Shown: one piece after another, positions 1-6,502 of the stretch
How positions within the stretch are numbered: position 1 is the first letter of the stretch
Layout: every line of letters starts with the position of its first letter
Assembly: GCA_022563655.1 (NCBI GenBank)
Contig: JADFMW010000148.1
Location: 1-6,502, forward strand
Direction: 5' to 3'
From: Pseudomonadota bacterium
GTDB lineage: Bacteria > Pseudomonadota > Alphaproteobacteria > JAAXGF01
Length of the DNA: 6,502 nt
Translations under genes and position numbers: made by a program
Notes under the pieces: generated by a model
Told to the model about the DNA's origin: nothing
Seen by the model: only the letters and a program-made list of their open reading frames with translations
Database searches by the model: none

Positions 1-2183
<2,183 letters not shown>

Positions 2184-2191
2184 CCCGTACA

Positions 2192-2199
2192 CCCCCCTT
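2192..2199 (-). promoter_or_regulatory. Ribosome binding site of nrdJ
   Basis: Reads AAGGGGGG on the minus strand, eight bases before the GTG at 2183. It decides between that GTG and the in-frame GTG at 2192, which lies on top of it. The chosen start also gives the N-terminus RIERRFT expected of this family. Confidence 0.65.
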
Positions 2200-2265
2200 G
2201 AGGAACGCTCTTTGGCTCTCGGCCGGCGGCGGCATGGGGCTCGGCACCCCGCGCGCCCCGCCGAT

Positions 2266-2293
2266 CTTGTAGCGAAAGCGCACCCAACCACAA
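2266..2293 (-). promoter_or_regulatory. Candidate nrdJ promoter
   Basis: On the minus strand TTGTGG (2293-2288) is separated by 16 bases from TACAAG (2271-2266). Both hexamers are only partial matches to the sigma-70 type consensus. It would give a leader of roughly 75 bases. The -35 hexamer lies inside the proximal NrdR-like box, a placement that suits repression. I see no cobalamin riboswitch in the leader. Confidence 0.3.
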
Positions 2294-2322
2294 AATATTG
2301 AGAGGCGCAACTACATTTTGTG
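2289..2322. promoter_or_regulatory. Tandem NrdR-box-like operators upstream of nrdJ
   Basis: Two 14-bp sites resemble the NrdR consensus CACTATATATTGTG: CACAAAATATTGAG at 2289-2302 and AACTACATTTTGTG at 2309-2322, each 11 of 14 by my count. Their centres are 20 bp apart, close to two helical turns. NrdR is the ATP/dATP-sensing repressor of ribonucleotide reductase genes and is known to bind paired boxes spaced by whole turns. The pair sits about 105-140 bases before the nrdJ start. The site sequences and spacing are seen; binding is inferred. Confidence 0.55.
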
Positions 2323-2341
2323 CTGGGATCGGATATCAGCC

Positions 2342-2386
2342 TATATATATGGATTCCGCGATATATGTGAATTCCGGCATATAGAT
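2342..2386. repeat. Cluster of AT-rich repeats with about 17-bp period
   Basis: An alternating TA core recurs three times, at about 2342-2350, 2361-2366 and 2379-2383. The first two cores are followed by near-identical GC-containing tails, GGATTCCGCG and GTGAATTCCGGC. The spacing is 16-18 bp. The block contrasts sharply with the GC-rich DNA on its lower-numbered nrdJ side and the very GC-rich DNA just above it. It could be a set of protein-binding iterons, further weak NrdR-like sites, or an easily melted segment. Confidence 0.4.
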
Positions 2387-2444
2387 CGCCCGCGCCCCGC
2401 CCGCAGCGGCGGTGCCCGCCCCGGATGGCGCGATACGGCGGCGC

Positions 2445-2470
2445 GCCGACGAACTGGACGGCGCGGCGCG
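2445..2470 (+). repeat. Left copy of an imperfect direct repeat found at both ends of the accessory region
   Basis: This 26-base segment matches 6315-6340 in the same orientation at 22 of 26 positions; the shared core is CGAACTGGACG. The two copies bracket the AT-rich block, as the ends of an inserted element might. Both lie in GC-rich DNA, where partial matches arise more easily. Confidence 0.3.
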
Positions 2471-2492
2471 TTAACGGACCGACGCTCGCGCC

Positions 2493-2729
2493 GTGCAGGA
2501 GTGGGAGCAGGGCCGCCGCGTCCCCGCCCGCGCCGCCCGCGTCCTCCTCACCGCAATCGAACGCGACCCCGACGCAGTCGAGCGGGCCTTGGCGAGGGGT
2601 GCCCCGATAGGGGATTGGCCGATGCGGCCAGTCAATTTTGCCCCAGCCGGCACCCTCCCCCTGGGGCTGAGCAAGCAGGAGAGTTCAGAAATGCGAACCC
2701 ATCTAAATCCTGATTCTCGTCGAGATTAG
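2493..2729 (+). pseudogene. 5'-truncated XRE-family helix-turn-helix antitoxin-like remnant
   Basis: The first 31 codons read VQEWEQGRRVPARAARVLL followed by TAIERDPDAVERAL. This is the typical end of short XRE-type regulators, many of them antitoxins: recognition-helix end WEQGRR, then a helix carrying LLxxIERDPxAV. The rest of the DNA-binding domain should lie upstream, but the frame is closed by TAA at 2472-2474, leaving only six codons before the GTG at 2493. After residue 33 the reading frame continues about 45 codons through sequence unlike this family, crossing a GCCCCAG...CTGGGGC inverted repeat at 2640-2667. No partner toxin is visible. I treat it as a decayed gene fused to junction sequence; translation of the short frame is possible but unlikely to give a DNA-binding protein. 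Confidence 0.6.
2640..2667. repeat. Inverted repeat, 7-bp GC-rich arms
   Basis: GCCCCAG at 2640-2646 pairs perfectly with CTGGGGC at 2661-2667 across a 14-base loop. Neither strand has a T-run after the stem, so it is not a standard intrinsic terminator. It lies inside the non-homologous tail of the XRE remnant and may mark a rearrangement end. Confidence 0.35.
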
Positions 2730-2811
2730 GGTGTGTTGACCGTGCAAACGGGCAGGAGATCGACGAGAGAGCCCGAAGTGCTATAAGTAGATGAAATGAC
2801 AGCAGTAGGGT

Positions 2812-3126
2812 CTAAACGACGATCCACCGCATGACCGGGTCGAGGCTGAGCCGGTCGGCATCGTTCACATCGTCGTACCCGCCAAGGCGGCCGAAAACGG
2901 ACTGGCGAAACAGCCCGACAAGACCGTGGCGGCCGTTCTTCCCACGACGGGTGTCCGTGAGTACGTCCCCGGCAAACTCGGTCAGTCCGACCGCGTCATC
3001 CAGTTCCCGGTACGGCAACAACCCAGCGTCGGAAGTGACCTTGGAACCGTGGAACTCAAGCTTGAGTCGACGGTCAAAATACAGCCTTAGAACCCCATCT
3101 TTCGATTCACCCATCGGGTAAGCCAT
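2812..3126 (-). pseudogene. IS1380-family transposase, N-terminal fragment
   Basis: The fragment encodes 104 residues, beginning MAYPMGESKDGVLRLYFDRR. The diagnostic IS1380 N-terminal block follows: LKLEFHGSKVTSDAGLLPYR (residues 21-40), then ELDDAVGLTEFAGD, TRRGKNGRHGLVGLFRQSVF, GRLGGYDDVNDADRLSLDP and MRWIV. Full transposases of this family are about 450-500 residues, with DDE catalytic residues further on, so this piece has no catalytic core. Family resemblance stops at MRWIV, where a glycine-rich continuation would be expected; instead one Val and a TAG at 2814-2812 follow. A GGGG run about eight bases before the ATG could serve as its ribosome site. The element must have lost its 3' part by deletion; I could not define its terminal inverted repeats. 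The sequence from 2730 to 2811 may hold remains of its right end. Confidence 0.88.
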
Positions 3127-3161
3127 GTCAACACCCCAAATCCGGCGGTAAAGCCATGATT

Positions 3162-3193
3162 ATTATAGCAGAATCCGGGTATGTTGTCGTCAA
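3162..3193 (-). promoter_or_regulatory. Extended -10 promoter upstream of the IS1380 transposase fragment
   Basis: Minus-strand TGCTATAAT gives a perfect -10 (TATAAT, 3167-3162) with its TGN extension. TTGACG at 3193-3188 is a good -35 hexamer but sits 20 bases away, longer than usual. Its position about 36 bases before the ATG at 3126 fits the transposase's own promoter. Little separates it from the HNH gene reading the other way. Confidence 0.5.
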
Positions 3194-3248
3194 TTCATGA
3201 GGTCATCTGGGCAATCCGGGCTAAACATTGTTGAGCGTCGAGAGAACA

Positions 3249-3962
3249 GTGACCAAATTCACATCCCCGTGTTACCTGTGTGGCCGCCCACTTGCTGAGC
3301 CTACCAGCTGGGATCACGTACCTCCCAAGCAGTTGTACGCCGACGAGATCAGGAAGAAGCACAGCCCTAATCTACTAACGATCCGTGTCCACGCTGACTG
3401 CAATCAGGCGTATCAGCATGATGAAGACTACTTCGTCAACACGCTCGCTCCCTTTGCGCGTGGGTCCTATGCCGGGAACGCTTTGCTCAAGGAGGTCTTC
3501 GCGAAATACGGGGCCGGGAAAAAGCGAGGCCTTGTCCACAAGGTACTTCAAGAGTTCGAGCGCCAGCCCAGCGGACTTGTCCTCCCTGCGAATCTTGTTG
3601 CAAAGCGGCTTGAGGGCGAGAGAGTCTATCGGGTTGCCTGGAAGATCATTCGGGGCCTTTACTTCCACCACCTCGCGGACGTTCTCCCCGAGGACACGCC
3701 GAACGGATTTGAAATTGTTCCGCCGGATCGGCCAGCTCCGAAGGAGTTCATCATTTGGCCACCCGACGAACCTATTCGGGGTCGATACCCCGGTGTTTTC
3801 GATTACAAGTTTGCGAAATTTCCGGAGGTCCACAGCTTCAACTACTGGGCAATGCTCCTGTGGGATCGCATCATCATGATCATGAAGTTCCACGATCCTG
3901 CGTGCGACTGCGACCATTGCGTAGAAATCCGGAGCACGCGTGTCCCTATTGCGCCCATGTAG
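3249..3962 (+). CDS. HNH-endonuclease-like protein with N-terminal CxxC and DHVPPK motifs
   Basis: Likely a metal-dependent nuclease or a protein built on that fold. In 237 residues, an N-terminal knuckle Cys8-x2-Cys11 (CYLCG) is followed by Asp22-His23 in DHVPPK and by His48-x2-Cys51-Asn52 (HADCN), then DEDYF. This order (CxxC, D/E-H-x-PPK, HxxCN) is that of Cys-containing HNH domains; the two Cys pairs would bind a structural zinc, and His23 and Asn52 would be the active-site pair. The remaining ~180 residues are unrecognised and end in a second Cys/His-rich group, C219-x-C221-x2-C224 with His215 and His223. The GTG start has a weak GAGAG nearby; in-frame TTG codons at 3228 and 3231 would add six or seven residues. 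Base composition is intermediate between the backbone genes and the genes to its right. It stands alone, directly beside the IS1380 end and convergent to the next gene. DNA or RNA cleavage in defence is possible but unproven. Confidence 0.82.
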   Translation: MTKFTSPCYLCGRPLAEPTSWDHVPPKQLYADEIRKKHSPNLLTIRVHADCNQAYQHDEDYFVNTLAPFARGSYAGNALLKEVFAKYGAGKKRGLVHKVLQEFERQPSGLVLPANLVAKRLEGERVYRVAWKIIRGLYFHHLADVLPEDTPNGFEIVPPDRPAPKEFIIWPPDEPIRGRYPGVFDYKFAKFPEVHSFNYWAMLLWDRIIMIMKFHDPACDCDHCVEIRSTRVPIAPM

Positions 3963-4212
3963 TCACGGATCGGCCCCCGATGAGACCTTGCAGTGGCGCG
4001 TCTCGAAAAAAATATTGTGCGACTCTCATATAGGAAACAAGCCGCACGGTTGTGGACTGGAGAAGTTCCGCTAAGCGTCAAAATAGAGGACATTCGCCGA
4101 GCCATAACTTTTGAACGCATATCGCATATGTGTACCATGCGAAAGAAGAAGGTCTGAATTCATCAGTAATTGTCCACTTGGTTGCGCACTAGAAGATAAC
4201 TTTAACAGATTT
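3963..4212. other. Intergenic region between two convergent genes
   Basis: No convincing gene is present in these 250 bases. A small perfect hairpin, ATCGG-CCC-CCGAT at 3969-3981, follows the HNH stop codon by six bases but has no T-run, so termination there is doubtful. The segment also holds the left copy of a 14-base direct repeat (4012-4025). Confidence 0.5.
4012..4025 (+). repeat. Left copy of an exact 14-bp direct repeat
   Basis: ATATTGTGCGACTC occurs here and at 5064-5077 in the same orientation. Together the copies bracket the membrane-protein gene with its promoter, as duplicated ends of an inserted segment might. Confidence 0.4.
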
Positions 4213-4848
4213 TTAGGGTGATTTATATTTTTCCCATTTTTTATAATTCGCTTCGAAGAATGCTTTGCTACCCTTCTGTACGACCTCTGATGATGTCCAA
4301 GGAACGAACTGAAAGATTCCATCACCGCCATCAGTTTTCACGTCGAGCTTTTCTTCCGATAGCGCTATTCGCGTAAGTTCGTCGAAGTTGTTGAAAACAT
4401 CAACAGCAAATGCCCATTTGCTCATGTCAAAGCCAACACCACCGTGGATAATCGCTTCGTGTATCCACGCATGATGGTTTACGCGCATATCAAAGTCCGT
4501 AGAAAATAAAATTAGCCGCTGATTTGCTACGTTCATAAAACTCTGAAGCGCTTCGGTGTATTTTTTCTTCTGCTCATCTGACATGTCACTACCAGCACGT
4601 GCTGCATAATAAGTATGAGTATCTACTACTCTGCTATATGCCTTTCGCAGGGCTTGGAGACTTTCAAGCCGGGTCTGTAATACAAACCGCTCCTTTGTGA
4701 GCGCGCTTTCATAGTCAACCAAGAGCATTTGGCCCACAAGGGCCACCACGGCGAGCACCGCACCGAGTGCAAGCTTATCCCATATCATTCGCCAGATTGC
4801 GAGCCGGTGTTCGAGCCTCGCCTTCTTCTTTTCCTCAGCAAATGTCAT
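4213..4848 (-). CDS. Single-pass membrane protein with extracytoplasmic helical domain, unknown function
   Basis: I do not recognise this 211-residue protein. The start is chosen at the ATG at 4848 because AGGAGG lies seven bases upstream; earlier in-frame ATGs at 4893 and 4965 lack this, and 4965 lies upstream of the likely -10 element. Residues 1-25 are highly charged (EEKKKARLEHR). About residues 26-44 (LALGAVLAVVALVGQMLLV) form one membrane helix. Residues 45-115 are charged and helix-prone (TKERFVLQTRLESLQALRKA), suggesting a coiled coil. The tail contains VNHHAWIHEAI (123-133), a possible metal-binding cluster, and many aromatic residues towards a Lys-rich end. The positive-inside rule puts the C-terminal domain outside the cytoplasm. 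The gene is AT-richer than the backbone and transcribed on its own toward the HNH gene. Confidence 0.8.
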   Translation of the reverse strand: MTFAEEKKKARLEHRLAIWRMIWDKLALGAVLAVVALVGQMLLVDYESALTKERFVLQTRLESLQALRKAYSRVVDTHTYYAARAGSDMSDEQKKKYTEALQSFMNVANQRLILFSTDFDMRVNHHAWIHEAIIHGGVGFDMSKWAFAVDVFNNFDELTRIALSEEKLDVKTDGGDGIFQFVPWTSSEVVQKGSKAFFEANYKKWEKYKSP

Positions 4849-4855
4849 AGAATTT

Positions 4856-4861
4856 CCTCCT
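4856..4861 (-). promoter_or_regulatory. Strong Shine-Dalgarno site, AGGAGG
   Basis: Minus-strand AGGAGG with a seven-base spacer AAATTCT before ATG 4848. It is the best ribosome binding site in the window and fixes the start of the membrane-protein gene. Confidence 0.75.
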
Positions 4862-4945
4862 GCGATCGGTGGTGTATCACCGTCTGCACTCATGATGCGT
4901 GATTTCCCCACAAATTTTCGAAATTGCTTCTCCCAATTGCCGCCG

Positions 4946-4954
4946 ATTGTAGCA
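4946..4954 (-). promoter_or_regulatory. Extended -10 promoter element for the membrane-protein gene
   Basis: Minus-strand TGCTACAAT combines a 5/6 match to TATAAT with the TGN extension. There is no good -35; TTTCGG lies 17 bases upstream. Transcription would begin near 4938, giving a leader of about 90 bases before ATG 4848. Confidence 0.4.
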
Positions 4955-5063
4955 GAAACGATCATCCACCGAAAGCACGACTGCGCACCGCCGAGCAGGG
5001 CCTTCCGTCGAACCGACTCTTGTGCCCCAGCCCTTGTTCGTACGCCCTATGGTCGTAAATCAG

Positions 5064-5077
5064 ATATTGTGCGACTC
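5064..5077 (+). repeat. Right copy of an exact 14-bp direct repeat
   Basis: ATATTGTGCGACTC, identical to 4012-4025. The flanking bases differ, so the identity is limited to these 14 positions. A strong hairpin begins 11 bases further on. Confidence 0.4.
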
Positions 5078-5087
5078 AGGCGTGGTA

Positions 5088-5110
5088 TCCGCTTTTAGGG
5101 TAGAAGCGGA
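5088..5110. repeat. Intergenic hairpin with TCCGCTT / AAGCGGA arms
   Basis: TCCGCTT (5088-5094) pairs perfectly with AAGCGGA (5104-5110). One G-T and one T-A pair extend the stem to nine, leaving an AGGGT loop. It lies in the gap between the two minus-strand genes. No T-run follows on either strand. From memory, similar AAGCGGA-type hairpins recur in intergenic DNA of proteobacteria, so it may belong to a dispersed repeat family. Confidence 0.5.
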
Positions 5111-5175
5111 CGTCAGGTCTCGATTGGCAAACAGAAATGTACCGAAAACCAGGGATTCTCGCACATGCTCCACAG

Positions 5176-5199
5176 ACGGAAGCGGCGGCCCGATTCCGT
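5176..5199 (-). terminator. Possible terminator hairpin after the transglutaminase-like gene
   Basis: On the minus strand ACGGAA pairs with TTCCGT (six bp), with an inner CGG/CCG stem after one mismatch and a four-base loop. It starts 17 bases past the TGA at 5219-5217. No T-run follows, so it is at best a weak or factor-assisted terminator, or an RNA-end stabiliser. Confidence 0.25.
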
Positions 5200-5216
5200 T
5201 GTTAAATTGCGAATTT

Positions 5217-5921
5217 TCACGCCAACAGTTTTTGGATGAGGTCCTTCGCATTCGGATTGAACTTCATTATCCTCCTAACCGTGTCCGAAGGATTCCGGTA
5301 GCGGCAAAAAGGTTTAATATCCTCGGTCGCGAGCCGGTAACAATGATAGGTGATTGCGAAATACACTTCCGGTCCATGGATTTCTTGAAACGTCCGACGG
5401 CCTGGGGGTGGCTTGTGTAAAAATTGAAAAGGGTCCCCAAGAAGTTCCGACACGCTGTAGAAATGGCGATTCTTCTCGTTATAAGCGATCAAGGGCTTGT
5501 CATGCTGGCCAAGCTCAAGAAATTCATCGTCGGGCTCATTTATACAGTACTGTACTTTGAACGGCTCGCATAGATCCGAGCGATCGCCGTACACAAGAGA
5601 TATATCGGGAACCTCCGGACAAACATGCTTAACGGTGATACTAACGTCAACGGGAACGCAATCATCTATACGACACCAGGCGTGGTCGCTTTCATCGCCA
5701 ACAGAACGAAAGAAAGCACCGCCTGGAGGGCGGAGGATGTAGTCACCTGTACAAATATCGGCCTTTTTGTGCATGAGTACGGCTAGGCCGTATAGATGCA
5801 ATGCGTGTTCCCGGCAAAACCATCCCAGGTCCAACGCGCCGCAAACGTGGAACGGCGGTTCTGTATAGATGTGGTTTAGCTCCGGCTTTACCTTTGTGGC
5901 AAGTATTTCGAGCAGTTTCAT
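5217..5921 (-). CDS. Unrecognised protein with a transglutaminase/papain-like Cys-His-Asp arrangement
   Basis: The 234-residue protein is not one I recognise by name. Cys36 (GWFCREHALHLYGLAVLM) starts a hydrophobic helix. 44 residues on is His80 in DHAWCRIDD, then Asp92 in PVDVSI, 12 further. That spacing, with His followed by Ala-Trp and Asp in a short beta strand, is what transglutaminase-like enzymes show (Cys, about 40-45, His, about 12-15, Asp). Such folds act as peptidases, amide hydrolases or cross-linking enzymes. The remainder, about 95-234, is unrecognised and contains several further Cys. No signal peptide or membrane segment is seen, so it is probably cytosolic. The ATG at 5921 is the first start after an in-frame TGA seven codons earlier, but there is no clear ribosome site. 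Its 5' side abuts the tRNA-Leu fragment, so it may be displaced from its original promoter. The two downstream minus-strand genes are unlikely to be one operon, given the 370-bp gap. Confidence 0.72.
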   Translation of the reverse strand: MKLLEILATKVKPELNHIYTEPPFHVCGALDLGWFCREHALHLYGLAVLMHKKADICTGDYILRPPGGAFFRSVGDESDHAWCRIDDCVPVDVSITVKHVCPEVPDISLVYGDRSDLCEPFKVQYCINEPDDEFLELGQHDKPLIAYNEKNRHFYSVSELLGDPFQFLHKPPPGRRTFQEIHGPEVYFAITYHCYRLATEDIKPFCRYRNPSDTVRRIMKFNPNAKDLIQKLLA

Positions 5922-5979
5922 TCGGAATCTAACGCTCGACGATCAGTAACGACCAGGGGCGTCCTCTGGGTCGAGGGCC

Positions 5980-6016
5980 ACAAGACCCGCGCGTCTACCT
6001 GTTCCGCCACGCGCGC
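5980..6016 (-). pseudogene. 5' half of a tRNA-Leu gene, broken in the anticodon region
   Basis: On the minus strand the run begins GCGCGCG (acceptor 5' strand), then TG, then GCGGAACAGGTAGACGC, a tRNA-Leu-type D arm with GCG/CGC stem and GGTAGA loop end. The next part should form the anticodon arm: GGGTC can pair with GACCC, but across an 11-base loop instead of seven, with no clear leucine anticodon. No T arm (TTCGA-type loop) or 3' acceptor strand follows; instead a CCAGAGG/CCCCTGG hairpin appears. It cannot make a functional tRNA. tRNA genes are common integration targets, and an integrase remnant lies just upstream. A promoter-like pair, TTGGCG (6057-6052) and TATGTA (6034-6029) 17 bases apart, precedes it. 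Confidence 0.55.
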
Positions 6017-6069
6017 ATGGAGGCCCTATACATACCGCTAGGCCAAGCCATCGCCAAGGCGAATGTCGA

Positions 6070-6222
6070 TTACCGCTCGACTGTGCTAACCGAAGCCGGG
6101 ATGTTCTGGCGCAGCCGGGGCCGCCGAACGTTGATCGCCGCTGCGTCGAGATGGGTCTTGATATGGGCAGCGTAGAATTTTTCGATCATCTCGACGCTGG
6201 TACGACAATTCTTGGCGATCGG
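6070..6222 (-). pseudogene. Tyrosine recombinase (phage-type integrase), C-terminal fragment
   Basis: About 50 codons read PIAKNCRTSVEMIEKFYAAH and then IKTHLDAAAINVRRPRLRQN, ending at TAA (6072-6070). This is the very end of alphaproteobacterial phage-type integrases: the AKNCRTSVEMIEK helix followed by the region of the nucleophilic tyrosine (FYAAH), then the tail LDAAAINV. Full integrases are about 350-450 residues and the Arg-His-Arg catalytic residues lie upstream. The minus-strand sequence above 6223 turns abruptly into very GC-rich DNA with no further resemblance, so everything before the last ~50 residues is gone. It cannot catalyse recombination. With the tRNA-Leu piece 54 bases away, it marks the right border of a former island. 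Confidence 0.82.
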
Positions 6223-6301
6223 ATCGGGCCGCGCCCCCCACCCCGGGCGCGGCGCCGGCAGCCCGGTCGGCAGGGCCCGCGCCGCGCGTCGTCGGGCGGC
6301 G

Positions 6302-6325
6302 GGCCGGCGAACTGGCCGGCGAACT
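6302..6325 (+). repeat. Two-copy 12-bp tandem repeat
   Basis: GGCCGGCGAACT occurs twice in perfect tandem. The second copy begins one base before the 26-base segment that resembles 2445-2470. Confidence 0.6.
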
Positions 6326-6340
6326 GGACGACGCAGCGCC
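6315..6340 (+). repeat. Right copy of the imperfect direct repeat at the accessory-region borders
   Basis: Matches 2445-2470 at 22 of 26 positions in the same orientation. It lies between the integrase remnant and NDUFA12, so the pair encloses the remnants and cargo genes. Confidence 0.3.
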
Positions 6341-6383
6341 GCGGTGGCATAGTCCGCTGGCTTCGAGGGTTGGGGACCAGGCC

Positions 6384-6502
6384 ATGACGATCGGCACCCG
6401 CTTGTTCACCTGGATGCGCGGCGAGGCCGTCGGCGAGGACGAGTTCGGCAACCGCTACTACCAAGAGCGGCGGGCGCCGACGGACGGCCGGCGGCGGCGG
6501 CG
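6384..6502 (+). CDS. NADH:ubiquinone oxidoreductase subunit NDUFA12, N-terminal 39 codons; 3' end outside window
   Basis: NDUFA12 (B17.2) is an accessory subunit of respiratory complex I in alphaproteobacteria and mitochondria, attached to the peripheral arm on the cytoplasmic side of the inner membrane. The visible residues are MTIGTRLFTWMRGEAVGEDE, then FGNRYYQERRAPTDGRRRR. The TRLFTWMRGE start, the DEFGNRYY signature and the basic GRRRR stretch are typical of bacterial members, which are about 120-140 residues long. The ATG has GGGGA seven bases upstream. Third positions are almost all G or C, like nrdJ and unlike the genes between, so it belongs to the chromosomal backbone. It is transcribed away from nrdJ. 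The identification rests on a short but distinctive stretch. Confidence 0.9.
   Translation, partial: MTIGTRLFTWMRGEAVGEDEFGNRYYQERRAPTDGRRRR

Larger units (their letters stand above)
6223..6383. other. GC-rich intergenic segment upstream of NDUFA12
   Basis: I see no gene in these 161 bases. They contain a perfect two-copy 12-bp tandem repeat (GGCCGGCGAACT, 6302-6313 and 6314-6325). The NDUFA12 ribosome site, GGGGA at 6372-6376, is seven bases before its ATG. No convincing promoter hexamers are visible. Confidence 0.5.

Noticed and set aside
2184..2288. Cobalamin riboswitch in front of nrdJ
   Set aside because: The leader is only about 75-105 bases and I see neither a B12-box-like sequence nor the required multi-arm fold.
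3375..3917. A 180-codon minus-strand frame and a 164-codon plus-strand frame within the HNH gene
   Set aside because: Both are shadows of the HNH-like frame, which alone shows the CxxC, DHVPPK and HxxCN motifs.
4849..4965. N-terminal extension of the membrane protein to the ATG at 4965
   Set aside because: The extension overlaps the likely promoter, and the AGGAGG site belongs to the ATG at 4848.
5022..5420. A 132-codon plus-strand frame
   Set aside because: Half of it is antisense to the transglutaminase-like gene and the rest crosses the hairpin and direct repeat. It has no recognisable motif and no good ribosome site.

Overview
The window looks like chromosome from a GC-rich alphaproteobacterium. 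Two backbone genes point away from each other at the edges. On the left (minus strand, running off position 1) is nrdJ, the large adenosylcobalamin-dependent class II ribonucleotide reductase, whose protein reads like the alphaproteobacterial form throughout. On the right (plus strand, running off position 6502) is the start of the complex I accessory subunit NDUFA12, found in alphaproteobacteria and mitochondria. Both are strongly GC-rich with G/C in most third codon positions.

The roughly 4 kb between them is accessory DNA and is plainly richer in A+T, especially 4000-5930. From left to right: a nrdJ control region with two NrdR-box-like sites (2289-2322); an AT-rich cluster of about 17-bp repeats (2342-2386); a 5'-truncated XRE helix-turn-helix antitoxin-like remnant (2493-2729); the N-terminal fifth of an IS1380-family transposase (2812-3126, minus); an intact HNH-nuclease-like gene (3249-3962, plus); a small single-pass membrane protein gene with its own promoter and strong ribosome binding site (4213-4848, minus); an unrecognised gene whose Cys-His-Asp spacing fits a transglutaminase-like fold (5217-5921, minus); a broken tRNA-Leu 5' half (about 5980-6016, minus); and the C-terminal tail of a tyrosine integrase with its catalytic-tyrosine region (6070-6222, minus).

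The simplest reading is a decayed genomic island that entered the divergent nrdJ/NDUFA12 interval. Its mobility genes (integrase, IS1380 transposase) and antitoxin are fragments, while three cargo genes remain open. The cargo (nuclease-like protein, membrane protein with a coiled-coil-like segment, transglutaminase-like protein) is the part most likely to be undescribed. Nothing in the sequence proves that the three act together: the HNH gene is convergent to the other two, and the two minus-strand genes are separated by about 370 bp with a separate promoter candidate. A defence or toxin role is inference from context only.

Some long open frames on the strand opposite nrdJ, including one of about 2 kb, are antisense shadows of a high-GC gene and are not annotated.
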